64,000 nt of DNA from Litorimonas cladophorae (GTDB lineage Bacteria > Pseudomonadota > Alphaproteobacteria > Caulobacterales > Maricaulaceae), in the NCBI RefSeq assembly GCF_014652455.1, contig NZ_BMYV01000001.1, positions 1,178,001 through 1,242,000 on the forward strand. Direction: 5' to 3'. The translations under genes were made by a program, and so were the position numbers. Positions 8,632 through 17,556 of the stretch are shown here, piece by piece. The notes beneath the pieces are model-generated. The model saw only the letters and a list, made by a program, of their open reading frames with translations, was not told the DNA's origin and did no database searches. How positions within the stretch are numbered: position 1 is the first letter of the stretch; each line of letters opens with the position of its first letter.

Positions 8632-10695
8632 TCACCCCAGAGGAGAGATCGGCCGCCCGTATTCATCATATTGCGTCGCGCCTTCGATTGACCCGGCTTG
8701 GACATCTCCGTTCAAATATGGGTTACTTGAGATATCCAATGCGGCATTTGACTGAAAGGCCATTGGCGGATGATCTAAATCGGCCTGCCCCACAGTGGGT
8801 TGCGTCGCCAAAGGATGACCTGCCGTCGGCTGCTGGTTAAGAGGGGCCGCAGAATGTTGCATAGAATGCACCTCACCCGACGAATCAAACTGAACGTAAG
8901 CCGACGGATCATAACCTGTTGCGGGTGAGTACCCGTGAACGGCTGTGGAAGATGCCTGCGCAGTATATTGTCCCGCAGGATAGCCGCTTTGCGCAACGGA
9001 TGGATATGCATCCGGCGAAACGCCATAATTCTCAGCTGGGAGCGGTGTTGCCGCAGATTGATCATAGGGATTGTCGTAAGCTGGCGCGATGGGTTCATAT
9101 GTCGGAATTGGCTCAGGGATCGGATCGAACTCTGGCGCCATAACGGGAATATCTTGCTCCTGCATCGGCATATGATTGGATCGACGGGAAGCTCCCGCCT
9201 CCACATATAGGCGAGGATCAAGGAAGACACGGATGAGAGCGAAGAATCCCAGAACGATACCAAAGCCTAAGGTCCCAAGTGCCCACATCACCAAACGGGT
9301 GTTACGGCCTTTGTTCGCATACTCGGCGCGGGAAATAACGATGACATTCTCGGCCTGAGTTTCGGCTTGTGCGGCATCAATCAACGCTTCTTGTTCTTTT
9401 GCGTTATAGGACGTGAGACGTGTATTAAGCGTTTCACGTTCGCGCAAAAGGTTTTGATATTCTGGCGTTAAAGACGTCAGCTTGCGAATTTTGCTATCGG
9501 CTGAATTTAGCTGTCCTTGCAACGCGAATTCGCGTTCACGCAAGGAATCAGCCGTTGCCGCCAATGTATTGCGCTGTGTCGCCAAAGCTTGGTGTTCAGG
9601 GTTGGGGCCTACGCGACGTCCGCCAGAGGCTTTACCGCCGTAAGAGCTTTGAAGGGCGCGCAACTCGTTCAATTCAGTTTGCTTTTGGCGCACTGGATCG
9701 GAGGTAGGCAGATATTTCGCCATTAATTGACGTAATTCCAGCTCAGCTTGCGAGATACGTTGCGCGGTCCGGTCGTCCACATACAGGTCAATTGTCGGCG
9801 ATGTGGCGCGCATCCGATCTTCGACTTGGGCCAGCGCCGCTTCCGTTTCCGCGACTGAAGCCCGCGTCGTGTTCAAGCTCGCCTTCAGATCTTCTGTCCG
9901 CTTGCGCAAACCTGTCTGCTCGGATTCAAAATCAGCGACGTTATTTCGGGCTAAGAAGCGGGCTATCGCGCGTTCATTTGCGTTAAGCTGCGCCTCTGTG
10001 GCCTCGCGCCGCTCTGTGATCAGTTCGCTGGAGCCTTCTACAAAAACCTGACGACGAAACGATAGATATTCGTCAATGAAGGCGTTGGTTGTTTGCACCG
10101 CAACATCGGGGTCTTCATGTTTGAACACCACATCGATAATAGACGATTTCGGCCGCGGCATTACAACATAGCTCTCCTCTACCGATCTACGGAGTTCCAT
10201 AACGGCATCCTGACGGGCGCGTTCTGATCCTGCGTTGCGGATTTTGGCGAAGGCTTCTTTATTGAAACGATCTTGCGATTGTCGGTCCGGCGTCATCTGA
10301 CCTAAAACGCTTTCGATTACGGTCCCATTCTTCATCAATGCAGCTTCGGTCAGCGTGATGGTATCGATGGTCGTCATCAGCCCATTGCCATTGGCCGCAC
10401 CGCCGACGGGATTATAGACATATTCTTCGCCAAGCTGGACCATAATGCGACCATCACCCGTGTAGACCCGTTTTAGATCTTTGGTGAGATAAAATGCGAG
10501 CGCACAGCCTAATAGACCCAGAGGAATGAGCCAGATCAACTGACGAGCCATGGATTTAAACATCTCGCTCAGGCGGATGTTAGGTACGCCATTGGCGTAG
10601 TCGCCAACGGTCAAGTCCCCCACACGAGGATCAACATGCCCACCACCTTGGCTGGCACTAACTGGTTCAAAATTTTTACGACCACGTCTGGCCAT
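8632..10695 (-). CDS. Wzz/GumC-type polysaccharide co-polymerase with Tyr-rich C-terminal tail
   Basis: A 687-residue inner-membrane polysaccharide co-polymerase that should set chain length and bridge the polymerase to the outer-membrane exporter. After a soluble N-terminus the first membrane span is LIWLIPLGLLGCALAFYLT. A long periplasmic domain of coiled-coil character follows (Wzz then GNVR-like, with ETLNTRLTSYNAKEQEA), then a second span (VMWALGTLGFGIVLGFFALI). The last 186 residues are cytoplasmic, low in complexity, and rich in Pro, Gln, Ser and Tyr (13 tyrosines). No Walker motifs, so the BY-kinase domain fused to many homologues is absent. The ATG at 10695 is chosen over 10731 because AGGGGA precedes it. 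It is divergent from the exporter gene, 119 bp away. Confidence 0.86.
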   Translation of the reverse strand: MARRGRKNFEPVSASQGGGHVDPRVGDLTVGDYANGVPNIRLSEMFKSMARQLIWLIPLGLLGCALAFYLTKDLKRVYTGDGRIMVQLGEEYVYNPVGGAANGNGLMTTIDTITLTEAALMKNGTVIESVLGQMTPDRQSQDRFNKEAFAKIRNAGSERARQDAVMELRRSVEESYVVMPRPKSSIIDVVFKHEDPDVAVQTTNAFIDEYLSFRRQVFVEGSSELITERREATEAQLNANERAIARFLARNNVADFESEQTGLRKRTEDLKASLNTTRASVAETEAALAQVEDRMRATSPTIDLYVDDRTAQRISQAELELRQLMAKYLPTSDPVRQKQTELNELRALQSSYGGKASGGRRVGPNPEHQALATQRNTLAATADSLREREFALQGQLNSADSKIRKLTSLTPEYQNLLRERETLNTRLTSYNAKEQEALIDAAQAETQAENVIVISRAEYANKGRNTRLVMWALGTLGFGIVLGFFALIRVFLDPRLYVEAGASRRSNHMPMQEQDIPVMAPEFDPIPEPIPTYEPIAPAYDNPYDQSAATPLPAENYGVSPDAYPSVAQSGYPAGQYTAQASSTAVHGYSPATGYDPSAYVQFDSSGEVHSMQHSAAPLNQQPTAGHPLATQPTVGQADLDHPPMAFQSNAALDISSNPYLNGDVQAGSIEGATQYDEYGRPISPLG

Positions 10696-10814
10696 GTGCG
10701 AATCCCCTAAAAATCGGTTCGCGTTAACCATGTCATCCTAAATTTTAAGAATTCCTTATCCATTCTTGTTAACACTTGAAAAAAGTCACTTTGCCCCGAA
10801 AAAGGCTGTGTTAA

Positions 10815-11699
10815 ATGCACAATATCAAAAAAACCGCCCTATTGGCTGCCTCTTGCGCGGCTCTGGCGATGCTTAGCGCACCTGCGGAGGCACAGTCCCG
10901 TTATGGTCAAACACCTGTGGCAACCCCACAACAGCCTCCAAATGGCGTTTTGGTCGACCGTTATGGACGTCCTTTGCAGGTTGGACCGAAGAAATATAAA
11001 AATATTTGGCACAAATTACGCGGTCAGAAACACATTTCTTACCAACAACGACCGCCCGCAGGGATGTTCCAGCAGTGGGTCGAGTATGAGCCTGAATATT
11101 CGTTGGTGCCAGGTGATCAGGTCGAAGTTGCCGTTGCATCCGCGCCAGAATTATCGCGCACCCTAACAGTTGGGCCCGATGGTCGGCTAGTCATGCCTAT
11201 GGCAAAACCGATCATGGCCGCAGGGCGCACATTTCAGCAAGTGCAAGCGCTTCTCATGCAGGAGCTTGGCACCCAGCTTCGCGATCCACGTCTTACGGTT
11301 ATCCCCCGGGCCTATGCCCCCGAACAAATTTACGTCGGCGGCCAAGTCGGACAGCCAGGCACATATACGATCCCTGGGCGAATCGGCGCCTTAGAAGGTA
11401 TTTTGATGGCGGGGGGCCTTCGCCCGACAGCCAAGTCTCGCGAGATCGCGATTTTACGGCGCGCCCCAAATGGCGGCATGATGATGCGGAGCGTCAATAT
11501 TCGCGGCGGGATGCTCAACATCCGAGAATATAACGATAATATCCAGCTGCGCCGTGGCGATATCATCTATGTTCCACAAAATACGCTCGGGGAAGTCGGG
11601 ACATTTATGGACGGTTTCAGACGCGCCCTGCCCGTCGATTTCAACTTATCGTATCAGTTCGGCAGCAATGCCGGCGGAACAACTGTCGTCTCGCCCTAA
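10815..11699 (+). CDS. Outer-membrane polysaccharide export protein (Wza/HfsD-type OPX)
   Basis: A 294-residue exported protein. The signal peptide ends APAEA before QS, and no convincing lipobox is present although a cysteine lies at residue 14, so it is probably a signal peptidase I substrate unlike lipidated Wza. The polysaccharide export domain (YSLVPGDQVEV ... GPDGRLVMPMAKPI ... LRDPRLTVI) covers about residues 95-175. It is followed by one SLBB-like domain (YVGGQVGQPGTYTIPG) and a glycine-rich C-terminus. It would form the periplasm/outer-membrane exit channel paired with the divergent co-polymerase. Ribosome site AAAAAGG lies upstream of the ATG. It is shorter than Wza (about 380), consistent with small OPX proteins lacking a long C-terminal barrel helix region. 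Confidence 0.87.
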   Translation: MHNIKKTALLAASCAALAMLSAPAEAQSRYGQTPVATPQQPPNGVLVDRYGRPLQVGPKKYKNIWHKLRGQKHISYQQRPPAGMFQQWVEYEPEYSLVPGDQVEVAVASAPELSRTLTVGPDGRLVMPMAKPIMAAGRTFQQVQALLMQELGTQLRDPRLTVIPRAYAPEQIYVGGQVGQPGTYTIPGRIGALEGILMAGGLRPTAKSREIAILRRAPNGGMMMRSVNIRGGMLNIREYNDNIQLRRGDIIYVPQNTLGEVGTFMDGFRRALPVDFNLSYQFGSNAGGTTVVSP

Positions 11700-11707
11700 A
11701 CCACGAG

Positions 11708-11723
11708 GGGTCTTTTCAGACCC
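11708..11723. terminator. Possible terminator hairpin after the exporter gene
   Basis: GGGTCT-TTTC-AGACCC forms a perfect 6-bp stem with a 4-base loop 9 bp after the exporter stop codon. No strong T-run follows on either strand, so termination is plausible but weak. It lies between the convergent exporter and Sel1 genes and could serve both. A 12-bp direct repeat GGTCGTTTAAGC (11740-11751 and 11753-11764) adjoins it. Confidence 0.35.
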
Positions 11724-11758
11724 GTCGTCGATTTAAATGGGTCGTTTAAGCAGGTCGT

Positions 11759-12049
11759 TTAAGCGGCCAGCAATTTTCGGTTTTCAGCCAACCAACCCCG
11801 TGCGGCGCGTTGAGCGAGCGTAAGGTCCATGGCGGACATTTCCATCTTCAACTCTTCGCGATAAGATTTCGCAGGCTGGCTACCCATCATTGCAGCTAGG
11901 CTGAACCATTTATGCGCTTCGACGAAGTTCGGGCCACGATCTTCCATGTCCGTCGAGTAAATCAGTCCCAAGCGAAACATATCATCTGCGCCAGCAGCGG
12001 TTACAATTGCGTTTTCCGCTTCGCGGACTTCCATTTCAGTAAAGGCCAT
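11759..12049 (-). CDS. Small Sel1-repeat protein
   Basis: A 96-residue cytoplasmic protein built around one Sel1-like alpha/alpha repeat (FRLGLIYSTD ... NFVEAHKWFSLAAMMGSQPA), preceded by a short acidic helix and followed by an alanine-rich helix (LAQRAARGWLAE). Sel1 repeats mediate protein-protein contacts; no enzymatic motif is present. The start is supported by a strong GGGAGGAG ribosome site 6 bases upstream. It stands alone, convergent with the exporter gene and separated from the nitroreductase gene by a 320-bp AT-rich gap. Its function is unknown. Confidence 0.75.
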   Translation of the reverse strand: MAFTEMEVREAENAIVTAAGADDMFRLGLIYSTDMEDRGPNFVEAHKWFSLAAMMGSQPAKSYREELKMEMSAMDLTLAQRAARGWLAENRKLLAA

Positions 12050-12281
12050 TACGGTCTCCTCCCATTTTCATTCACCTTACCCTTCGGGCCATTCCCGGGG
12101 TTGCCTTGGCTTGGACGCGTTGGGCGCGCCTCTCTTCGGCATGAGCCAATTTGGTCAGTTCAAGATAAATATAGAGTTAAAGAAAAACGTGGTTAAAACA
12201 CCTTTACTTGAGTTAAACTTGATCAATACAAGTTAATTTAGAAGTTTAACTTGGTAAAAATCAAATTAAAACGAAGTCTAG
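12050..12281. other. AT-rich intergenic region with GTTAAACTT inverted repeat
   Basis: No gene is supported here. The stretch is unusually AT-rich for the region and contains an inverted repeat GTTAAACTT (12212-12220) / AAGTTTAAC (12242-12250), plus a further ACAAGTTAA copy between the arms. It lies upstream of the Sel1 gene and could be a promoter/operator for it. The repeat spacing does not match the CtrA consensus TTAA-N7-TTAA. Confidence 0.4.
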
Positions 12282-12319
12282 ACAAACAAAAGGCGCGAAC
12301 CCCATTTGAGATTCACGCC
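12282..12319 (-). terminator. Rho-independent terminator of the nitroreductase gene
   Basis: On the minus strand GGCGTGAA pairs with TTCGCGCC (8 bp, one U-G wobble) across a 12-base loop, followed immediately by TTTTGTTTGT. It lies about 50 bp past the nitroreductase stop codon. Confidence 0.65.
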
Positions 12320-12368
12320 GAAGTAACACCTGAGCTCGCGAAATTTATTTCACGAAAAAACGAGAAAT

Positions 12369-13058
12369 TTAGCCATAAAATTTAGCGACCTCATCCAAAG
12401 ACGCGCGATCAGCATAGAGATTATTGACGTTGGCAGAGGCGTCGCCAAAGCCAATCGCCATGCCAACCATGACTTCCTCCTCCTCTGGAATGTCCAAATA
12501 TTTGTGACAGACTGATGTCCAGTTCCGCCACCAGCCTTGCGGGGCAGTATGCAGGCCTGCTTCCCGCGCGAGGAGCATCAAAGATTGGATGAAAATGCCG
12601 ATATCCATATGTTGCGGCGCGCCAAGGCGCTTGTCGCCCGTAATGATGATGCCAACAGGGGCTTCAAAAAACTTAGCGTTTTGCGCGAACCAAACCAAAC
12701 GCCCCATTTTATTTTCACGTGGAATGCCGAGTTTGGCGTACATATCCTCGCCAAGCTTATACCGCCAAGAGCGCTGCGGCTCCCAAAGGGGTTGCGGATA
12801 GGCGGGATGCGTCGGCTCTTCGGTTTTACCCGCCAATGTGATCTCGACAGCGTCCTTCTTGAAGTTGGCCAACGTTTCACCCGTCATCACGTGGATTTTC
12901 CATGGCTGTAGATTGCCGCCAGACGGACTGCGTAACGCTTTGGTCAACAATCCTTGCAACACATCTTCTGGGACGGGTGTGTCGAGGAACTGTCGGCATG
13001 TGATCCGCGTGTCCAACGCATCTGATACAGACGCGCTCTTATCGGTATTTAGGCTCAT
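12369..13058 (-). CDS. Nitroreductase-family FMN-dependent oxidoreductase
   Basis: A 229-residue protein of the nitroreductase fold. The N-terminal RITCRQFLDTPVPEDVL (phosphate-binding R-x-R-like region) and LRSPSGGNLQPWKIHVMTG (FMN contact region) are diagnostic, and the C-terminal VMVGMAIGFGD segment fits the third FMN-contacting motif. Such enzymes use NAD(P)H to reduce nitroaromatics, quinones or related compounds; the native substrate is not predictable. The gene is monocistronic, flanked by a terminator downstream (12282-12319) and a 180-bp gap upstream. Confidence 0.85.
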   Translation of the reverse strand: MSLNTDKSASVSDALDTRITCRQFLDTPVPEDVLQGLLTKALRSPSGGNLQPWKIHVMTGETLANFKKDAVEITLAGKTEEPTHPAYPQPLWEPQRSWRYKLGEDMYAKLGIPRENKMGRLVWFAQNAKFFEAPVGIIITGDKRLGAPQHMDIGIFIQSLMLLAREAGLHTAPQGWWRNWTSVCHKYLDIPEEEEVMVGMAIGFGDASANVNNLYADRASLDEVAKFYG

Positions 13059-13142
13059 TGATTTATCCCTCTACTCTTTGACCAGATCAAAAAGACATAA
13101 TCGGCAATACCGACCGCTGCACCCCTCAATTATGAAAACCCA

Positions 13143-13183
13143 ATTGGCTTTCCTGCATTATTCAAGAGAAATGGAAGGCCAAT
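13143..13183 (-). terminator. Hairpin, possible terminator of the gatCAB transcript
   Basis: ATTGGCTTTCC (13143-13153) and GGAAGGCCAAT (13173-13183) can form an 11-bp stem. On the minus strand it has one C-A mismatch and is followed by GGGTTTTCA. It lies 56 bp downstream of the last gene of the gatCAB run, which fits a weak terminator; an RNA structure on the plus strand is the alternative. Confidence 0.35.
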
Positions 13184-13238
13184 CGCGATCATTGATACAC
13201 CTAAAAATGACGTCTAAAGTCAGAGCCAGGTTGAGTTT

Positions 13239-13469
13239 TCATATCTTGTCTAAATCCGCTCGCATCTTTGCTAATAGGAATTTGAGGACAAAAAAATCGG
13301 CAATGGCCACGCCAACCATGACAAGGGCGATCAATTCGCCCATCTCGGATGGGATGATCTCACTGTAAAACATAACCGCCAAAACCAGAAGCATAAGAAT
13401 TCCGCCGCGCATCACGAGCGACACCATTTTTATCGAAGCTTCTTTTTGTTCGCGTGTTTGTTCGGTCAT
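13239..13469 (-). CDS. Small two-span membrane protein
   Basis: A 76-residue protein with a charged N-terminus (MTEQTREQKEASIK) and two hydrophobic segments, GGILMLLVLAVMFYSEII and ELIALVMVGVAIADFFVLKF, ending in a basic/acidic tail. No family is recognised. It begins 2 bp after the gatB stop codon, so it is almost certainly the last gene of the gatCAB operon. Consistent size and a hydrophobic coding pattern support a real gene. Function unknown. Confidence 0.65.
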   Translation of the reverse strand: MTEQTREQKEASIKMVSLVMRGGILMLLVLAVMFYSEIIPSEMGELIALVMVGVAIADFFVLKFLLAKMRADLDKI

Positions 13470-13471
13470 AA

Positions 13472-14965
13472 TTACAATCCCAGCTTCTCCCGCAAGATTT
13501 TATTCACGGCCTGCGGATTGGCTTTGCCTTGGCTAGCTTTCATGACTTGTCCAACGAAGAAGCCAAGGAGTTTCGGGTTTTCTTTTGCCGCGGCCGCTTG
13601 GCCCGAATTATCAGCAATGACCTTATCAACCATCGCTTCAATCGCGCCCATGTCCGTGACCTGTTTCAGGCCATCGCGTTCGATGATCTCGTCAGCTGTC
13701 CCTTCGCCCGCGAACATTTTCTCAAACACGTCTTTGGCAATTTTGCCCGAGATTGTGTCGTCGAGGATACGGTCAATCAGGCCGCCCAGCGCATCAGCCG
13801 AAACAGGGCTGTCTTCCAGCTCAAGCCCAGCTTTATTTAGCGCACCGAATAGCTCGCCCATCGTCCAGTTCGACGCGATTTTGGAATCCCGCCCCTTGGT
13901 GACGATTTCGTAGAAGTCAGCCTTTGTCTTATCCGCCGTCAAGATGCGCGCATCATATTCTGGCAAACCATAATCGGACATAAAGCGCGCTTTGCGGACG
14001 TCAGGCATTTCTGGCAGCTCAGCTTTGATGCGGTCAACGAAAGATTGCTCAAGCTTAATCGGCAGCAAATCGGGGTCCGGGAAATAACGGTAATCATGCG
14101 CGTCTTCTTTGGAGCGCATGGTCCGTGTTTCGCCTTTGACGCTATCGAACAGGCGTGTTTCCTGATCGATCTCGCCGCCTGCTTCCAAAATGTCGATATG
14201 ACGACGGGCTTCAAAATTGATGGCCTGACGGATGAACCGCATAGAGTTGACGTTCTTAATCTCGCAACGCGTGCCGAGCTCTCCGCCGGGACGACGTACG
14301 GACACGTTCACATCGGCGCGAAGGTTGCCCTTCTCCATATCGCCGTCACATGTGCCTAGCGCGCGCACGATACCGCGTAGCTTCTCGACATAGGCCGAGG
14401 CTTCTTCTGGCGAGCGCATGTCAGGTTTAGATACGATTTCCATGAGCGCCACACCGCAGCGGTTCAAATCGACATAAGTTTCATCTGGCGACAGATCATG
14501 CACGGATTTACCTGCATCTTGCTCCAAATGGAGGCGCTCGATACCCACATTTACCGGCTCGCCGACATTACCGTCGCCGTCAATCGGCAGGATTTCGATC
14601 TCGCCCTCGCCTACAATTGGATGCTCGAATTGTGAAATTTGATAACCTTGCGGCAGGTCGACATAGAAATAGTTTTTGCGGTCAAAGCGCGAGAACAGAT
14701 TGATCTTGGCGTTCAAGCCAAAACCCGTCTTCACGGCTTGCTCGATGCAGAACTCGTTCACGACAGGCAACATACCTGGCATACCCGCGTCGACGAGCGA
14801 CACCTGCGTATTCGGTGCAGAGCCGTAATCCGTGGCTGAGCCAGAGAAGAGTTTGGACTCGGACGCGACCTGCGCATGGACCTCAAGCCCAATGATGATT
14901 TCCCAATCACCCGTATCCGTGGTGATCCAGTCTTTTTTATCCGCAATGCGTGGTGCTATGAACAT
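13472..14965 (-). CDS. gatB: Asp-tRNA(Asn)/Glu-tRNA(Gln) amidotransferase subunit B
   Basis: A 497-residue GatB: the kinase-like subunit that activates the mischarged Glu-tRNA(Gln)/Asp-tRNA(Asn) with ATP before transamidation. Family signatures include [19 protein letters not shown], the PGMLPVVN region, [36 protein letters not shown] and the C-terminal tRNA-binding helical YqeY-like domain ending [17 protein letters not shown]. Full length for the family. The ATG lies 3 bp after the gatA stop, so translation is coupled in the order gatC-gatA-gatB. Confidence 0.97.
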   Translation of the reverse strand: MFIAPRIADKKDWITTDTGDWEIIIGLEVHAQVASESKLFSGSATDYGSAPNTQVSLVDAGMPGMLPVVNEFCIEQAVKTGFGLNAKINLFSRFDRKNYFYVDLPQGYQISQFEHPIVGEGEIEILPIDGDGNVGEPVNVGIERLHLEQDAGKSVHDLSPDETYVDLNRCGVALMEIVSKPDMRSPEEASAYVEKLRGIVRALGTCDGDMEKGNLRADVNVSVRRPGGELGTRCEIKNVNSMRFIRQAINFEARRHIDILEAGGEIDQETRLFDSVKGETRTMRSKEDAHDYRYFPDPDLLPIKLEQSFVDRIKAELPEMPDVRKARFMSDYGLPEYDARILTADKTKADFYEIVTKGRDSKIASNWTMGELFGALNKAGLELEDSPVSADALGGLIDRILDDTISGKIAKDVFEKMFAGEGTADEIIERDGLKQVTDMGAIEAMVDKVIADNSGQAAAAKENPKLLGFFVGQVMKASQGKANPQAVNKILREKLGL

Positions 14966-14968
14966 GAT

Positions 14969-16435
14969 CTATACCCACCATTTTTCTGGTTTAGCTGTAA
15001 ACCCAGCCGCGTCTTCCAACGCGCTTGCAGCCTTAAACACGGTCGCCTCATCCATCGCGCGGCCGATAATCTGCAATCCCAGCGGCAAGCCGTTTTGGTC
15101 GAGGCCCGCAGGGACAGAAACCCCCGGCAAGCCAGCCAAGTTCGTCGTGACCGTGAAAATATCGTTCAGATACATTTGCACCGGATCGCTAACTTTGCGG
15201 CCCACTGCAAAGGCTGCGCTTGGCGCAGTCGGCGTTAGGATCGCGTCACAGCTTTCCCAGGCGTTTTCAAAATCTTGCACGATCCGCGTACGAACTTTCT
15301 GCGCGCGCAGATAATAGGCGTCGTAATATCCAGCGGACAGAACATAGGTTCCGATCATGATACGACGGCGGACTTCATCACCGAAACCATCAGTGCGTGT
15401 CAGCTCATAGGTATCTGTCAGGTCTTTACCGTCAACGCGGAGGCCGTAACGCATACCGTCATAACGCGCCAAGTTTGAAGACGCTTCAGCAGGGGCAACA
15501 ACGTAATAGGCTGGCAGCGCATATTTGGTGTGTGGCAAGCTGATCGGGACGATTTCCGCGCCCGCAGCCTTCATCATCTCAATACCATTGTCCCATAACG
15601 CTTGAATGTCGGCGGGCATGCCGTCGATAGAATATTCTTTCGGAATACCAATACGCATCCCTTTGATGGACTGACCACAGGCACCAACCCAATCGGGCAC
15701 GTCAGCGTTGATCGAGGTCGAATCTTTGGGATCATATCCCGCCATGCTTTCCAGCAAGATCGCGCTATCGCGAACCGTCTTAGCAATCGGCCCCGCTTGA
15801 TCGAGCGAACTTGCAAAGGCGACAGTGCCCCAACGCGAACACCGACCATATGTGGGTTTGATCCCGACTGTACCCGTGAACGACGCGGGCTGGCGGATCG
15901 AACCGCCCGTATCTGTCGCAGTTGCACCCAAACATAAGTCCGCCGCCACAGCCGAAGCCGAGCCACCAGATGACCCACCAGGCACAAGGTCTTCGCCATT
16001 GCGCCAAGGGTTAATCACGGGACCGAAATGCGAGGTCTCGTTCGAGCTACCCATCGCGAATTCATCGAGATTTAGTTTACCCAGCATGACCATGCCGTCG
16101 GCTTTCATATTGGCCGAAACAGTTGATTCGTAAGTTGGTGTGAAATCCCCAAGGATTTTTGACCCTGCCGTGGTTTTCACGCCTTCGGTGCAGAACAAAT
16201 CTTTGATACCCAAAGGCGCGCCTTCGAGCTTACCTACTTCGCCTGATGCGCGGCGCGCGTCAGAGGCTTTCGCCTGATCCATGGCCAATTCAAAAGTTGT
16301 CGTAATAAACGCGTTCAACTCCGCGCCATCCATACAGGCATCAACATGGGCTTTTGTCAGCTCTTCGGACGAGAAATCGCCTTTGGCCATGCCGTCCAGC
16401 GCGCCGGACAATGTCATTTTTGTGAGGTCAGTCAT
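14969..16435 (-). CDS. gatA: Asp-tRNA(Asn)/Glu-tRNA(Gln) amidotransferase subunit A
   Basis: A 488-residue amidase-signature protein that releases ammonia from glutamine for tRNA transamidation. The Ser-cisSer-Lys catalytic set is visible: Lys in [10 protein letters not shown], the glycine/serine-rich [13 protein letters not shown] with the cis-Ser, and the nucleophile Ser in [11 protein letters not shown]. Full length. It starts 10 bp downstream of gatC and ends 3 bp before gatB. A complete GatCAB implies indirect synthesis of Gln-tRNA and/or Asn-tRNA, the usual alphaproteobacterial state. Confidence 0.97.
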   Translation of the reverse strand: MTDLTKMTLSGALDGMAKGDFSSEELTKAHVDACMDGAELNAFITTTFELAMDQAKASDARRASGEVGKLEGAPLGIKDLFCTEGVKTTAGSKILGDFTPTYESTVSANMKADGMVMLGKLNLDEFAMGSSNETSHFGPVINPWRNGEDLVPGGSSGGSASAVAADLCLGATATDTGGSIRQPASFTGTVGIKPTYGRCSRWGTVAFASSLDQAGPIAKTVRDSAILLESMAGYDPKDSTSINADVPDWVGACGQSIKGMRIGIPKEYSIDGMPADIQALWDNGIEMMKAAGAEIVPISLPHTKYALPAYYVVAPAEASSNLARYDGMRYGLRVDGKDLTDTYELTRTDGFGDEVRRRIMIGTYVLSAGYYDAYYLRAQKVRTRIVQDFENAWESCDAILTPTAPSAAFAVGRKVSDPVQMYLNDIFTVTTNLAGLPGVSVPAGLDQNGLPLGLQIIGRAMDEATVFKAASALEDAAGFTAKPEKWWV

Positions 16436-16445
16436 GATCTACTTC

Positions 16446-16748
16446 CTACTCAACACTACGCGGAACGACGAAGAAGCCATCGTCTGACTTCGGCGCATTT
16501 TTCAATACATCGTCACGTTTGCCGCCGTCGGTCACTTTGTCGGCGCGCATTGGCGCAGCCATATCCACGGCGGATGTCATGGGCTCTACGCCCTCGACGT
16601 CCACTTCACTGAGCTGTTCGATCCAAGCCAGAATGCCGTTCAAATCTTCGGCAATCGGTTGGAGACGGTCAGCCTCTACATGGAGCCGGGATAGCTTTGC
16701 GATTTTCTTGACGTCGTCTGCTGTGACGCCGTTTTTAGGTTGGGCCAT
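16446..16748 (-). CDS. gatC: Asp-tRNA(Asn)/Glu-tRNA(Gln) amidotransferase subunit C
   Basis: A 100-residue GatC, the small stabilising subunit that wraps between GatA and GatB. It shows the typical N-terminal helix VKKIAKLSRLHVEADRL, the ILAWIEQLSEVDVEGVEPM core and the acidic/aromatic end ApKSDDGFFVVPRSVE. The start at 16748 gives the canonical length; the open frame extends upstream to 17174 but those residues overlap the divergent acyltransferase gene and are not GatC-like. First gene of the operon, with a 182-bp divergent promoter region upstream. Confidence 0.95.
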   Translation of the reverse strand: MAQPKNGVTADDVKKIAKLSRLHVEADRLQPIAEDLNGILAWIEQLSEVDVEGVEPMTSAVDMAAPMRADKVTDGGKRDDVLKNAPKSDDGFFVVPRSVE

Positions 16749-16930
16749 TTCGTCAGTCCTTAACTCTCGAAGTGCGCGGTTAGCAGGCGCAAAAAACAGG
16801 CGCAAGACATTGTGACCCCCATTGTGGTTCAGAGAGCCTTGTATCGCAGTTCTGCCCGTTTTAGGGCGGGCAGGCAGACGAAGCGGCGATGTGCCATCGA
16901 GTTTTTGCAAATCTAGGCTGACGCCCCACA

Positions 16931-17515
16931 ATGACTTTACCGCTCCCACCGAATGCGCCGGCATTTGGCAATAAGCTTTCCCGCGCCTTTGGACGTCTGA
17001 TGTTGCGCTCCGTGGGCATGAAATTGGGTGGCACCGTTCCCGATGTGCCCAAGGTAATCTTGCTGGGCACGCCGCACACCTCCAACTGGGACCTGATTTT
17101 GGCGATGGGCATGCGCTTTGCACTGGGTCTCGAGTATAAATGGATGATGAAAAAAGAAGCATTCTTTTTTCCAATGGCGGGCACGTTCAAAGCGATGGGC
17201 GGCATTCCCATTGATCGCAAGGCGGCCAAGGATGTGGTCGGACAGATTGCCGATTGGTTTGACGCCAATGAAAAGGCTTGGATCGGGATTACGCCCGCGG
17301 GAACACGAACCAAGGTAGAGTCGTATAAGAAGGGCTATCTGCGCATCGCCTATGCCACAGGCGTCCCGATCTTCGTGGTCGGCGTCAATTCAGAGACAAA
17401 GACCCTTGTTTTCGACCAATTCATCGACCTGACTGGAGATATTGACGTCGATAATGCCCGCGTTCGCGATTTCGTGCGTAGTCATTATACAGGATTAAAA
17501 CCTGAAAACAGCTAG
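16931..17515 (+). CDS. Lysophospholipid acyltransferase-family protein, copy 1 (variant motif)
   Basis: A 194-residue PlsC-like acyltransferase domain with no extra domains. The H-x4-D catalytic motif is present in TPHTSNWDLIL, and GGIPIDR matches the acyl-acceptor motif. In the P-E-G-T-R motif the glutamate is alanine (TPAGTR), whereas the two following paralogues keep E; this residue helps bind glycerol phosphate in PlsC, so substrate or activity may differ. It is the first of three tandem paralogues on this strand (16931, 17557, 18238), each about 195 residues, probably arising by local duplication. Likely membrane-associated acyl transfer to a lysolipid or other acceptor. Divergent from gatC. 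Confidence 0.85.
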   Translation: MTLPLPPNAPAFGNKLSRAFGRLMLRSVGMKLGGTVPDVPKVILLGTPHTSNWDLILAMGMRFALGLEYKWMMKKEAFFFPMAGTFKAMGGIPIDRKAAKDVVGQIADWFDANEKAWIGITPAGTRTKVESYKKGYLRIAYATGVPIFVVGVNSETKTLVFDQFIDLTGDIDVDNARVRDFVRSHYTGLKPENS

Positions 17516-17556
17516 GCCGAATTTTACCTCTGCCGATCGGCTACCAAATAGGGACC

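Noticed and set aside
8775-9263. Long minus-strand frame inside the co-polymerase gene
   Set aside because: It is an out-of-frame shadow of the low-complexity tail; composition is Arg/Ile/His-biased with no domain.
12193-12270. TTAA-rich region as CtrA binding sites
   Set aside because: No pair of TTAA sequences has the required 7-base spacing.
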